A stretch of DNA of 64,000 nt from Janthinobacterium psychrotolerans. Lineage in GTDB: Bacteria > Pseudomonadota > Gammaproteobacteria > Burkholderiales > Burkholderiaceae_D. How positions within the stretch are numbered: position 1 is the first letter of the stretch; every line of letters begins with the position of its first letter. Positions 17,681 through 26,232 of this stretch are shown here, one piece after another. The notes under the pieces were generated by a model, which did not search any database, was not told the DNA's origin, and saw nothing but the letters and a program-made list of their open reading frames with translations. The DNA is taken from assembly GCF_001677885.1 (NCBI RefSeq), contig NZ_LOCQ01000058.1, forward strand, positions 124,001 through 188,000, given 5' to 3'. A program made the position numbers and the translations under genes.

Positions 17681-18379
17681 GTGGCGCGCGCCATCCCTGA
17701 CGGCCTGCCGCCACGTTCTGCGCTGCGGCAGATCGATACCTGCCGCCTGATCCCGTCGCGCTTTGCGGACATGGAAGACTCGGTGCTGGCGCCGCTGGCC
17801 GAGAACAACGAGCACCTGGCCGAGCTGTTCGAACTGGACAACGCCACCAATGCGCGCCTCATCGCCGAGTACGGCGGCACGCCAGGAATTGGCGTGGACG
17901 AGCTGGTTTTTGGCGTGCCGCACTTTCGCATTATCAATGCCGCCTACACGTATGCGCGGCCGGAAGGCGCGCGTTTCAACGACAGCGAACGCGGCGCGTG
18001 GTATTGCGCCTTCGATATGGACACCGCGCTGGCCGAGATCATTTTCCACAAAACAGTGGAATACCAGGAGATCGATTATTTCACCGACAGCGTCAGCTAC
18101 CAGTCGCTGCTGGCGGACTTTTCCGCCACCTTCCACGACCTGCGCGGCCAACCCCGCTTCCAGGCCTGCCTGGACCCGGCCAGCTATATCGCCTCGCAGG
18201 AGCTGGCGGCCACCCTGCTCGAGGCGGGCTCGATGGGCGTGATTTTCCCCAGTACGCGGCGCCCGGAAGGCACCAACCTGGCCTGCTTCCGCCCGGCCCT
18301 GGTGGGCAATGTGCGCAAAGGCGCGGCCTATCGGTTAACATGGCGGGGAACGCCCGTGCCACACATTGAAACGCTCTAG
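17681..18379 (+). CDS. RES-domain toxin (NAD+ phosphorylase family)
   Basis: 232 residues starting at the GTG at 17681, 2 bp after the antitoxin stop; no other start suits the domain. The RES fold is seen from the Arg in CRLIPSRFAD through GGARFN-equivalent ARPEGARFNDSERGAWYCAFD (the Arg, the Tyr and the following Glu in ALAEIIFH are the proposed active-site residues) to SQELAATLLEAG, the conserved serine block that names the family, and GVIFPSTRRPEGTNLACF. Characterised members degrade NAD+ by phosphorolysis and arrest growth unless bound by the Xre partner. The last 12 codons or so overlap a segment that recurs upstream of the gene at 22884. Confidence 0.88.
   Translation: MARAIPDGLPPRSALRQIDTCRLIPSRFADMEDSVLAPLAENNEHLAELFELDNATNARLIAEYGGTPGIGVDELVFGVPHFRIINAAYTYARPEGARFNDSERGAWYCAFDMDTALAEIIFHKTVEYQEIDYFTDSVSYQSLLADFSATFHDLRGQPRFQACLDPASYIASQELAATLLEAGSMGVIFPSTRRPEGTNLACFRPALVGNVRKGAAYRLTWRGTPVPHIETL
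18311..18344 (+). repeat. Leader segment shared with 22820-22853 (copy 1)
   Basis: 34 bp inside the 3' end of the RES gene match 22820-22853 at 30 of 34 positions, including a run of 17 identical bases (CTATCGGTTAACATGGC). It lies upstream of the DUF2288 gene and could contain its promoter (possible -10 TAACAT). The starts of the two downstream genes are also alike (18415-18433 and 22882-22900 differ at one base). Confidence 0.75.
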
Positions 18380-18416
18380 CGGCCGGGCAACTTTCCCATC
18401 AAACCAGATTATTCGC

Positions 18417-18737
18417 ATGCAAACCAACCCAGAAAAAGATACCGACCTGCGCCTGAAAGTAAACAGTGAAACCGCCCGCCTGCCCTGGCGCGAGCTGGAA
18501 AAGCATTTTGCGCAAGGCAATGTGGTGTGGATCGCCAACGAGCTCGACCTGGTCGAAGTGGCCGTGCGCATCTCGCACGACGACAAGTCGACCATTACGC
18601 AATGGATGGCCAACGGCCAGCTGGCCAAGGTGTCGGACCAGCAGGCACTGGACTGGCAGGCGGCCGATGCCTCGCTGTGGGCCGTCGTCGTCAGCCCGTT
18701 CATTCTGGTGCAGCAGGACAAACCCACCAAGCACTGA
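18417..18737 (+). CDS. DUF2288 family protein
   Basis: 106 residues from the ATG at 18417. It matches the small proteobacterial family DUF2288: ARLPWRELEKHFAQGNVVWI, then ELDLVEVAVRISHDD, then WMANGQLAKVSDQQALDW and WAVVVSPFILVQ. No function is established; proteins of this family are soluble and single-domain. It starts 37 bp after the RES toxin stop and could be read from the toxin operon or from a promoter inside it. It is common in chromosomes without the toxin, so its link with the toxin is probably only positional. Confidence 0.8.
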   Translation: MQTNPEKDTDLRLKVNSETARLPWRELEKHFAQGNVVWIANELDLVEVAVRISHDDKSTITQWMANGQLAKVSDQQALDWQAADASLWAVVVSPFILVQQDKPTKH

Positions 18738-18764
18738 CGCCGCAAGCCAGGCGCACCGTGACGC

Positions 18765-19550
18765 TTACAGCAGCAGGCCGCCCGACGCTTCGATGCGCTG
18801 GCCGGTAACCCAGCCGCTACCCTGGGTCAGCAAGGCCGTGGCCATGGCGCCGATATCGTCCGCCTTGGCGGTACGGCCCAGCGCGGTCATCGCGGCCAGT
18901 TGCTGGTTCAGGGCGCTGTCGTCACGTACGGCGCCACCACCGAAGTCGGTTTCCGTCGGGCCTGGCGCCAGCGCGTTGACGCTGATGCCGCGCGGACCCA
19001 GTTCCAGCGCCATATACCGCGTCAGCACATCGATGCCGCCCTTGGCCGATGCATAGGCGGCGTAGCCCTGGAAGGTAAAGCGCGACAGGCCCGACGAGGT
19101 ATTGAGGATGCGGCCGCCATCGGCAATCAACGGCAGCAGCTTTTGCGTCAGGAAGAACGTGCCTTTCAGATGCGTGTTGATCATCAGGTCGAACTGTTCT
19201 TCCGTGGTCTCGGCCAGGGTGGCGTGCACGCCGCCGCCGGCATTGTTGACCAGATAGTCGAACTGCTGGCGCTGCCAATGCTCGGCCAGCGCGCTGCGCA
19301 CCTGCTCGGCAAAGCCGGCGAAGGTGGCCGACACCCCCACATCGAGTTGCAGCGCCATCGCGCGCCGCCCCAGCGCCTGTACTTCGCGCACCACCTCGGC
19401 GGCCTGCGCCGCGCCGTTCAGATAAGTGATGATGACGTCTACGCCTGCACGGGCCAGATGCAGCGCCGTGCTGCGGCCCAGGCCACGATTGGCGCCGGTG
19501 ATCAGCGCGATGCGCTGCTTCGGAAGTGGGGTGGAGGCGGTGCTGGTCAT
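18765..19550 (-). CDS. SDR-family oxidoreductase
   Basis: 261-residue classical short-chain dehydrogenase. The NAD(P)-binding motif is LITGANRGLGRSTALHLARA, the NNAG strand is YLVNNAGGGVH, the catalytic serine is in NTSSGLSRF, and the active-site tyrosine and lysine are in YAAYASAKGGIDVLTRYMA. The C-terminal VTGQRIEASGGLLL is the usual ending. The ATG at 19550 is chosen over one 33 bp upstream because it begins just before the domain. It is divergent from a LysR regulator that probably controls it. Substrate unknown. Confidence 0.9.
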   Translation of the reverse strand: MTSTASTPLPKQRIALITGANRGLGRSTALHLARAGVDVIITYLNGAAQAAEVVREVQALGRRAMALQLDVGVSATFAGFAEQVRSALAEHWQRQQFDYLVNNAGGGVHATLAETTEEQFDLMINTHLKGTFFLTQKLLPLIADGGRILNTSSGLSRFTFQGYAAYASAKGGIDVLTRYMALELGPRGISVNALAPGPTETDFGGGAVRDDSALNQQLAAMTALGRTAKADDIGAMATALLTQGSGWVTGQRIEASGGLLL

Positions 19551-19599
19551 GGCATTTCCTTGAACGTTAATAGAGGCAATCACTGTACCGTTCTGTCCA

Positions 19600-19613
19600 T
19601 GATTGATAAATCA
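19600..19613. promoter_or_regulatory. Palindrome between the SDR and LysR genes
   Basis: TGATT-N4-AATCA lies in the 102-bp divergent space between the SDR gene (minus) and the LysR gene (plus). LysR regulators usually bind such interrupted dyads near their own promoter. Assignment is by position only. Confidence 0.4.
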
Positions 19614-19652
19614 GCTTAAAATGAAATGACTGTTTTCTATGGAAGAACAATC

Positions 19653-20567
19653 ATGGATTTGTCCGAACTGCGAATTTTTGGACGGGTGGCCGAACTGGGC
19701 AGTTTTACCCGCGCCGCCGACCAGCTGGGCATGGCCAAGGGCCGGGTCTCGACCGTGGTGCAGGCACTGGAAGCGAAGATCGGCGCGCGTCTGCTGCAAC
19801 GGACCACGCGCAGCGTGCGGCTTACGCCCGAGGGCGAACTGTTCCTGGTGCGCTGCAAGGAGTTGCTGACGGATGCGGAACAGCTGCAGGGCATGTTCCA
19901 GCTGGCCGCCGGGGAGATACGCGGCCGCGTGCGCATCGACATGCCCAGCATGTTCGCCCAGGAGCTGATCATGCCTCACCTGCCGGCGCTGCTGGCGGCC
20001 CACCCGCAACTCGATCTGGGCCTGAGCACCAACGACCGGCAGGTCGACATGGTGCGCGAAGGTTTCGACGCCCTGATCAGGATCGGTCCCTTGCCCGATT
20101 CCGATATGGTGGCCCGGCCCCTGGGGTGGCTGGCAATGGCCAACCTCGCCAGCCCCGCCTACCTGGCCGAGCACGGCACGCCGCACACGCTGGCCGACCT
20201 GGCCGGCCACCGCCTGGTGTACCACGCGGGCAATTTGCGCAACGAGGAAGCGGCGCTGCGCTGCCTGGTCGACGGTGCGCCGACAGTCGTGCCGATGCGC
20301 AGCGCGCTGGCGGTCAACAATTCGGCCTTCATGCAGTCGGCCTGCCTGCGCGGCCTGGGCATCATGCAGGCGGCGCTGCCGACCAACCGCCGCCTGCTCG
20401 ACAGCGGCCAGCTGGTGGAAGTGCTGCCGGCGTTTCGCAGGGCGCCGGTGCCGGTGACGCTGCTGCTGCCGCACCGCCGGCATATCGCACCGCGGGTGGA
20501 CATGGTGCTGAACTGGATCGCCCGCGTCACGCGGCCGTCGCTGCTGGAAACGCCGGCGCCGCTGTAG
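19653..20567 (+). CDS. LysR-family transcriptional regulator
   Basis: 304 residues. An N-terminal winged helix-turn-helix (about 1-60, with LRIFGRVAELGSFTRAADQL and RLLQRTTRSVRLTPEGE) precedes a periplasmic-binding-like effector domain (about 88-295). It belongs to the CrgA/DsdC-like branch that often controls an adjacent divergent oxidoreductase, here the SDR 102 bp away. The ATG at 19653 is taken because it opens the HTH (MDLSELRIFG); a longer frame from 19626 lacks family similarity. The inducer is unknown. Confidence 0.9.
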   Translation: MDLSELRIFGRVAELGSFTRAADQLGMAKGRVSTVVQALEAKIGARLLQRTTRSVRLTPEGELFLVRCKELLTDAEQLQGMFQLAAGEIRGRVRIDMPSMFAQELIMPHLPALLAAHPQLDLGLSTNDRQVDMVREGFDALIRIGPLPDSDMVARPLGWLAMANLASPAYLAEHGTPHTLADLAGHRLVYHAGNLRNEEAALRCLVDGAPTVVPMRSALAVNNSAFMQSACLRGLGIMQAALPTNRRLLDSGQLVEVLPAFRRAPVPVTLLLPHRRHIAPRVDMVLNWIARVTRPSLLETPAPL

Positions 20568-20583
20568 CCGGCCTGGCGCAGCG

Positions 20584-22713
20584 CTACAGATTGCGCTCGA
20601 GCATCAGCCGCAGCGATGCGCTGCCCGGCGTGGCCGTCATGCTCTCGCGCAGGCCCGCATCACCGGCATACGACAGCCCCTGCACCTGCTTTTGACCCAG
20701 CAGGTTGGCTAGCGACAGCCTCAGCCGCGTCTTGCCGTCGGGCTGCCAAAGGGCGTAGGCGTCCAGGGTACGGCGCACGCCGGCATAGCTGCCGGCCTGC
20801 GCGTCCTGCCGCGCCCAGCCGCCTGTTTGCAGATTCAGGTTGCCGCCCACGCTGGTCATCGGCGAGACCCGGTAGTCCAGCCCCAGGTTCAGGGTGGCCG
20901 GCACCTGGCTGGCCAGGCGATTGCCCGGCCCTGGCACGGCGTCGACGCTCGACCAGTTGCGCGCGGCGTTGGCGCGCAGGTCGATCTCGGGCGCATCGGC
21001 CAGCCAGGTGCGCAAGGGGAATTTCACATCCATCTCGACGCCGCGCACTTGCGCCACGCCGTTGTTGAACGGGCGGGTGATCCACATACCATTTTGCAAG
21101 CTCAACTGCTGCAAGGTCACATCGCTGATGCGGCGCGCGAACGCCGACACGCTGGCCACGCCGCTCTTGCCGAAATAATGTTCATAGGCCGCATCGAGCC
21201 CCCACGCCAGTTCCGGGCGCAGCGCGGGATTACCCTGGAAATCGGGATTGGTGGCGCTGTTGGCATTGTTAACGGTGTAGCGGCGTGGCACCAGGTTGCG
21301 CGTGGTCGGCGCCTTGTAGGTGCGGGCCAGCGCCAGGCGCAGCTGGTCGCGCGCCGTGCCGGGCAGCTTCCACAGCAGCTGCGCCACCGGGCTCCACACG
21401 CCGGAACTGGATCGCACCGGCGGCAAGGTGCGCCCTTCGGTGGTGGTGCGCAGCCCTTCCCAGCGTATGCCGGCATAGACTTGCAGGCGCTGCGTCATGT
21501 CCCACTCATCCTGCGCAAAGACGGCCAGCCGGCCCACGTTGGCAATGTAGTCTTCGTCGAGCGCATAAGGCTGGCCGCCGGCAAAGAAGGTATCGCGCTG
21601 GCGGCGCGCTTCGCTGCGGCGGATCGCGCCGCCGTCCCAGCCCACGCTCAGCGCGTGGCCGGCCGCCAGCCGCGCCAGGTATTTGCCGCTGCTGGTCAAG
21701 CTGTCGTCGATGGCGTTCGATATTACCGCACGCAGCAGCAGCGGCGCATCGTCGCTGCCGCTGCCTTGAAATGCGTAATCCGTATCGCGCCGGCTGTGGT
21801 TGAGGCCCAGCTTGACGCTCAGCTTGCCGGCCGTGCCGAACGAGTGTACCCAGCTGGCATCGCTGCGCGCCGAAAAAATGCTGGCCCGGGCAGTGGCGTC
21901 ATTATGCGGATAGTCGCTGGCCGGGCCCAGCACCAGCGTTTCACGCGCAGCGCCGTCGAAGCGCGTGCGAGACCAGTCAAGCAAGGTGAGCCAGGTGATG
22001 CTGTCGCCATGGTCCAGGGTCCAGTTCAGGCGCGGACTCAGGCTGGCCTTGTTGACGGACGAGGCGTTGCGCGACTGCATGCGGCGCAGCGCCAGCAGCT
22101 GACCCTGCGGACCGAACGCACGCTCGGTGGTCATGGGTGACGTGTCGTCCGCGGTGCGATCCAGCGCGCCCGTGACGGCATAGGCAAACCCTGACAACTT
22201 GTCGGCAACGCGCAGCGAGGCAGAAGGATTGAAGCGCTCATCGACGCGCCCGCTGCCCAGCTTCCACTCATGCTCGGCGTGGCTGGCGCCCTTGCGCAAT
22301 ACCAGGTTGATGCTGCCGGCCACCGCCTGCATGCTGTATTCGGCCGTCGCGCTGCGCATGATTTCGATGCGCTCGATCATCTCGGGCGCCATCGACTCGA
22401 TCGAAAAGCCCGGTGGCGCCGGGTCGCCATTGATCAGGATTTGCGTATAGCCGGCGCCCAGGCCGCGCATGCGCACTTCGTTGCCGACCACCGATACGCC
22501 GGGCTGGCGTTTCAACACGGCGGCGAGGTTATTGTCGCCATACTGGCCGCTCTCGTCGCGGCCGATAATGATACGGGCGGCCGTATCGGCTTCGCGCTGG
22601 ACCGTGCCACTGGCGGCGGAGACTTCGACTTTTTGCAGCGTGCCATCGTCGGCGCAGGCCACGCCGGAGAGCAGCAATAAAGCAAGGGGGCGATACCTGA
22701 AGTTGCTGCGCAT
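20584..22713 (-). CDS. TonB-dependent outer-membrane receptor
   Basis: 709 residues from the ATG at 22713, which begins a signal peptide (about residues 1-24, RPLALLLLSGVACA). A plug domain follows (GDNNLAAVLKRQPGVSVVGN, GYTQILINGDPAPPG, IERIEIMRSATAEYSMQAVA) and a barrel with the C-terminal strand ending LRLMLERNL. There is no STN domain and no sigma/FecR pair, so it is a plain transporter, not a signalling receptor. The plug style is like that of FepA/CirA or of receptors for other organic ligands. Ligand unknown. It is convergent with the LysR gene (16 bp between stops). Confidence 0.85.
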   Translation of the reverse strand: MRSNFRYRPLALLLLSGVACADDGTLQKVEVSAASGTVQREADTAARIIIGRDESGQYGDNNLAAVLKRQPGVSVVGNEVRMRGLGAGYTQILINGDPAPPGFSIESMAPEMIERIEIMRSATAEYSMQAVAGSINLVLRKGASHAEHEWKLGSGRVDERFNPSASLRVADKLSGFAYAVTGALDRTADDTSPMTTERAFGPQGQLLALRRMQSRNASSVNKASLSPRLNWTLDHGDSITWLTLLDWSRTRFDGAARETLVLGPASDYPHNDATARASIFSARSDASWVHSFGTAGKLSVKLGLNHSRRDTDYAFQGSGSDDAPLLLRAVISNAIDDSLTSSGKYLARLAAGHALSVGWDGGAIRRSEARRQRDTFFAGGQPYALDEDYIANVGRLAVFAQDEWDMTQRLQVYAGIRWEGLRTTTEGRTLPPVRSSSGVWSPVAQLLWKLPGTARDQLRLALARTYKAPTTRNLVPRRYTVNNANSATNPDFQGNPALRPELAWGLDAAYEHYFGKSGVASVSAFARRISDVTLQQLSLQNGMWITRPFNNGVAQVRGVEMDVKFPLRTWLADAPEIDLRANAARNWSSVDAVPGPGNRLASQVPATLNLGLDYRVSPMTSVGGNLNLQTGGWARQDAQAGSYAGVRRTLDAYALWQPDGKTRLRLSLANLLGQKQVQGLSYAGDAGLRESMTATPGSASLRLMLERNL

Positions 22714-22773
22714 GAGAGCTGCTCTACACCACGTGAGGGAGCGCGCAGTGTAGAGGATTTGACAAGCCAAAGC

Positions 22774-22794
22774 CAGCTTGATTATTTCAAGCTG
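22774..22794. promoter_or_regulatory. 21-bp perfect palindrome upstream of the TonB receptor
   Basis: CAGCTTGA and TCAAGCTG form a perfect inverted repeat with a five-base spacer (TTATT). It lies 61 bp upstream of the receptor ATG and 90 bp upstream of the divergent gene at 22884, where a repressor could serve both. It does not resemble a Fur box. Binding protein unknown. Confidence 0.45.
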
Positions 22795-22819
22795 TATATA
22801 CCCGACTGCGGCGGACAGT

Positions 22820-22853
22820 GTGCGCAAAAGCGATGTCTATCGGTTAACATGGC
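22820..22853 (+). repeat. Leader segment shared with 18311-18344 (copy 2)
   Basis: See 18311-18344: 30 of 34 bases match, and the start of the following gene also matches that of the DUF2288 gene (GCATGCAAACCAA, one difference in 19 bp). Here the segment is not inside an intact RES gene, but in one frame it still reads VRKSDVYRLTW, like VRKGAAYRLTW of the toxin, so it may be a relic of a RES-gene end. Confidence 0.75.
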
Positions 22854-22883
22854 AGCCATTCACTGATAACCAACTGACTTTGC

Positions 22884-23573
22884 ATGCAAACCAAGCCAGA
22901 TACCCCTACTCTACGACTGCGCACACTCATCACTGCCGACGCCCTCGAACGCATGGCGCCAGACCTCGAAGCGCACTTCCACGCCAGATTGCTGGCGAAC
23001 CGGGTACGCGGCGGCGTCGAGCAGCGGCTGCGGGCCAGCGAGCGGCGGATGCAACAGGCGTTCACCCGCGCGCCCGGAGTCCACGCCGTGATGGTGTGGA
23101 GCAGCGTGATCGGCCTGGCGACGGCGGCCGCTTTTGCCGTGGGCGGCGGCCTGCTGGTGCACGGCGTTCGGCTGGACATTATTTGCATGGCTTTTTTCGG
23201 CCTGATTTTTGCCTTGCTGGTGCTGGTGCCACGCGTGATCCGCTGGCAGCAGCAGCCGTGGGAATGGCTGTGGCGCACCCTGGCGCGCCGCCTGGCCAGC
23301 CAACAGCTGAAAAGCGCGCGCGCACTGGCGCCGTTCGAGGCGCAATACGACATTGACGATACCGGCGCCGAAGGCAAGCGGGTTACCTATACGCGCATCA
23401 CCAAGGACGCCGCCACCGTACGCTGGACCCGCACGGTGGCAGGTCCCGGCATTTTCGGCGACGGCTACAGCCTGTTTTTCGAACCCTCCCCATCGATGCG
23501 TTGCGTGCTGCTGCTGCATGCACGCGATGCGCGGCTGGAAGCGATGTTTGCTCAGTGCCCGCCGCCCAGGTAG
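22884..23573 (+). CDS. Predicted membrane protein of unknown function
   Basis: 229 residues. Two membrane segments near residues 69-90 (VMVWSSVIGLATAAAFAVGG) and 96-115 (IICMAFFGLIFALLVLVPRV) are followed by a soluble domain of about 105 residues (FEAQYDIDDTGAEGKRVTYT and so on to LFFEPSPSMRCVLLLH), an arrangement like YcxB-type proteins, though I do not see a definite match. The first residues (MQTKP) and leader resemble those of the DUF2288 gene. Its 3' end overlaps the convergent livF by 22 bp. No function can be given. Confidence 0.65.
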   Translation: MQTKPDTPTLRLRTLITADALERMAPDLEAHFHARLLANRVRGGVEQRLRASERRMQQAFTRAPGVHAVMVWSSVIGLATAAAFAVGGGLLVHGVRLDIICMAFFGLIFALLVLVPRVIRWQQQPWEWLWRTLARRLASQQLKSARALAPFEAQYDIDDTGAEGKRVTYTRITKDAATVRWTRTVAGPGIFGDGYSLFFEPSPSMRCVLLLHARDARLEAMFAQCPPPR

Positions 23574-24274
23574 GCCGCGATCACCTTCGGATCGGTTTTC
23601 AGGCTGTGCGCCGGCCCGTGCACCGAAATGCTGCCGTTTTCCAGCACATAGCCATAATCGGCGACATTCAGGGCGGCGGCGGCGAACTGCTCCACCAGCA
23701 GCATGGTCACGCCCTCGCCCTTCAGGCGCGTGATAATGCGGAACACTTCCTCGACCAGGATGGGCGCCAGGCCCATCGACGGTTCGTCGAGCAGGATCAC
23801 TTCCGGGTTCAGCATCACGGCGCGCGCCATGGCCAGCATCTGCTGCTCGCCGCCGGACAAGGTGCCGGCCAGCTGGTGCTGGCGCTCCTTCAGGCGCGGA
23901 AACAGCTCCAGCGCTTTTTCCAGGTCGCGCTTGATGTCGCCCTTGGGCCGCGCCCGCGTAAAGCGGGGAAAGGCGCCCAGCAGCAGATTGTCGGTGACCG
24001 ACATCGAGGCGAACACGCGCCGCCCTTCCGGCGAATGGGCCAGGCCGGCGCGGGCGATTCGGTGCGAATCGAGACCCGTCACGTCCTTGCCGCCCAGGGT
24101 GACACTGCCCGCCTTCGGCTTGATCATGCCGGAAATGGCGCGCATGGTGGTGGTCTTGCCGGCGCCGTTCGAGCCGATCAGGGTCACCAGCTTGCCTTTG
24201 GGCACCTCCAGCGAAATACCGTGCAGCACTTCCACTTTGCCGTAGGCGGCGTGCAGATTGTTAATGGTCAGCAT
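23552..24274 (-). CDS. livF: Branched-chain amino acid ABC transporter ATPase LivF
   Basis: 240-residue ABC ATPase. Walker A is GSNGAGKTT, the signature LSGGEQQMLAMARA, Walker B VILLDEPSMGLAP, the switch histidine position is replaced by Gln in VEQFAAA (as in LivF generally). It is the last gene of livK-livH-livM/G-livF and starts 10 bp after the fused livM-livG stop. With LivG it energises uptake of leucine, isoleucine and valine or related amino acids. Family and order are clear; exact substrate is not. Confidence 0.93.
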   Translation of the reverse strand: MLTINNLHAAYGKVEVLHGISLEVPKGKLVTLIGSNGAGKTTTMRAISGMIKPKAGSVTLGGKDVTGLDSHRIARAGLAHSPEGRRVFASMSVTDNLLLGAFPRFTRARPKGDIKRDLEKALELFPRLKERQHQLAGTLSGGEQQMLAMARAVMLNPEVILLDEPSMGLAPILVEEVFRIITRLKGEGVTMLLVEQFAAAALNVADYGYVLENGSISVHGPAHSLKTDPKVIAAYLGGGH

Positions 24275-24284
24275 GGTCTTCCTT

Positions 24285-26225
24285 TCAGTGGGGCGCGGTG
24301 GCCAGGGTCTCTTCGCTGCCGCCCAGGTAGGCTTCGATCACTTTCGGGTCGCTCTGTACCGCGCTCGGGATGCCTTCGGCAATCTTCTGGCCGAAGTCCA
24401 GCACGGTTACCACGTCGGACAGGGCCATCACCACATCCATATGGTGCTCGATCAGGATGATGGTGATGCCGTGTTCGCGGATCTTGCGGATAATCGCCAT
24501 CAGCTCCTTGATATCGGGCGCCGTCAGGCCGGCGGCCGGCTCGTCGAGCAGCAGCAGGCGCGGATTGAGCCCCAGCGCGCGGCCGATCTCCAGCAGCCGC
24601 TGCTTGCCATAAGGCAGGTTGCGCGCCTCCTCATTGGCCAGGTCCGCCAGGCCGACGAATTCGAGGATGCTGGCGGCCCGCGCGCGCGCCGCCTTTTCCT
24701 CGCGCTTGTAGCGCGGCGTCTGCAGCATCACGTCCAGCACGTTCGACTGGAACGTGTTGTGCAGGCCCACCAGCACGTTTTCGGTGGCCGTCATTTCGCC
24801 GAACAGCTGCACGTTCTGGAAGGTGCGTGCCACGCCGCCCAGGGCAATTTCGGACGGCGTGCGGCCCGAAATGACGGCGCCGGCGAATTCCACCTTGCCG
24901 GCGGTCGGCTTGTAGATGCCGGTCAGCACATTCATCATGGTGCTCTTGCCCGAACCGTTGGGGCCGATCAGGCCGTGGACGGAACCTTGGGTGACGTTCA
25001 GGTCGACCTGGTTCAGCGCCTTCAGGCCGCCGAACTGCATCAGCGCCTGGTCGACGCGCAGCAGGGTCGTGCCTTGAACGCCGCCCTGGGCGTGGTCGAA
25101 TGGCGCCACGCCGCTGGCGGCCACGGCGGCCACATGGCGCCGGCCCTTGCCGACAAAGCTCATCAGAAAGCCGACGATGCCGTCTTGCAGGTAGTACACG
25201 ACGAACAGGGTCATCAGGCCGAAGATGGTCAATCGCCAGTCCACCATATTGTCGAGCTTGTAGGAAAACGCGGCCAGGCCAATGGTGGCGACCACCGGCA
25301 CGATCACGCCGCGCACGGTAGTACGTTTCTTGGCCAGCATGATGGCCGAGCCGACCACGCCCAGCACGGCGGCGGTGACCGCAATCTTGCGGAACAGTTC
25401 GATGTCCGACAGCAGGCTGGGCAGCATCACGACGATCAGCGCGCCGATCAGGGAGCCCGAACGCGTCTTGCGCCCACCCATGATCACGGCCAGCAGGAAC
25501 AGAATGGTCAGCTCGAAGTTGTAGGTATTGGGCGAAATATATTCTTCCGAATACGCATACAGGCTGCCGGCCAGGCCGGCGAAACCGGCGCTGATGACGA
25601 AGGCATACACCTTGTAGCGGTAGACCGACACGCCCATGCAGTCGGACGCGATCGGGCTGTCGCGCAGCGCCTCGAACGCGCGCCCCAGATTCGATTTCAG
25701 GATGCGGTGCACGACGATCAGCGAGATCACCATCAATGCCGCCACCATATAGTAATACTCGACCTCGGACAGTTTATGGCCGAACATCGACGGCTTGTGG
25801 ATCTTGATGCCCATCGGGCCTTCCGTCAGGAAGCTCATTTCATTGATCAGTATCTGCACGATGGTGCCGAACGCCAGGGTCACCATGGCCAGATACGGCC
25901 CGGTCACGCGCAGGGCCGGCAGGGCCAGGATGGCGCCGAACACGGCCGCACCGAAGATGCTGGCCGGCATGGCCAGCCAGAACGGCAGGCCCAGCTTGAA
26001 CACCAGCACGCCGGTGGCATACGAGCCGATGCCGAACAGGCCGGCGTGGCCCAGCGACACCTGGCCCGTGTAGCCGACCACGATATCGAGGCCGAACAGC
26101 AGGATGGCATAGATCAGGATGGTTTCGGCCAGGTGAATATAATAGGGATTGGGGATGACGACCGGGAACAGCGCGAGCAAGGCCAGTCCCGCCGCGCACA
26201 GCGCCAGCTTGGTGAGTTTGTTCAT
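24285..26225 (-). CDS. Fused LivM permease - LivG ATPase
   Basis: 646 residues joining two usually separate proteins. Residues 1 to about 330 are the LivM permease, with membrane segments and the block GRAFEALRDSPIASDCMGVS and GLAGSLYAYSEEYISP; residues from about 395 are LivG, with Walker A GPNGSGKST, signature-region NLPYGKQRLLEIGRAL (a degenerate signature typical of LivG), Walker B LLLLDEPAAGL and switch His in IEHHMDVVM. A linker of about 60 residues (including GRRHVAAVAASG) bridges them. The reading frame is uninterrupted, so it is a genuine fusion, known in other betaproteobacteria. It enforces 1:1 pairing of membrane and ATPase subunits. Confidence 0.92.
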   Translation of the reverse strand: MNKLTKLALCAAGLALLALFPVVIPNPYYIHLAETILIYAILLFGLDIVVGYTGQVSLGHAGLFGIGSYATGVLVFKLGLPFWLAMPASIFGAAVFGAILALPALRVTGPYLAMVTLAFGTIVQILINEMSFLTEGPMGIKIHKPSMFGHKLSEVEYYYMVAALMVISLIVVHRILKSNLGRAFEALRDSPIASDCMGVSVYRYKVYAFVISAGFAGLAGSLYAYSEEYISPNTYNFELTILFLLAVIMGGRKTRSGSLIGALIVVMLPSLLSDIELFRKIAVTAAVLGVVGSAIMLAKKRTTVRGVIVPVVATIGLAAFSYKLDNMVDWRLTIFGLMTLFVVYYLQDGIVGFLMSFVGKGRRHVAAVAASGVAPFDHAQGGVQGTTLLRVDQALMQFGGLKALNQVDLNVTQGSVHGLIGPNGSGKSTMMNVLTGIYKPTAGKVEFAGAVISGRTPSEIALGGVARTFQNVQLFGEMTATENVLVGLHNTFQSNVLDVMLQTPRYKREEKAARARAASILEFVGLADLANEEARNLPYGKQRLLEIGRALGLNPRLLLLDEPAAGLTAPDIKELMAIIRKIREHGITIILIEHHMDVVMALSDVVTVLDFGQKIAEGIPSAVQSDPKVIEAYLGGSEETLATAPH

Positions 26226-26232
26226 GTTTGCC

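Noticed and set aside
24285-26225. LivM and LivG as two genes with a missed stop between them
   Set aside because: The frame is continuous with a linker rich in ordinary codons, and there is no start with a ribosome site before the ATPase half.
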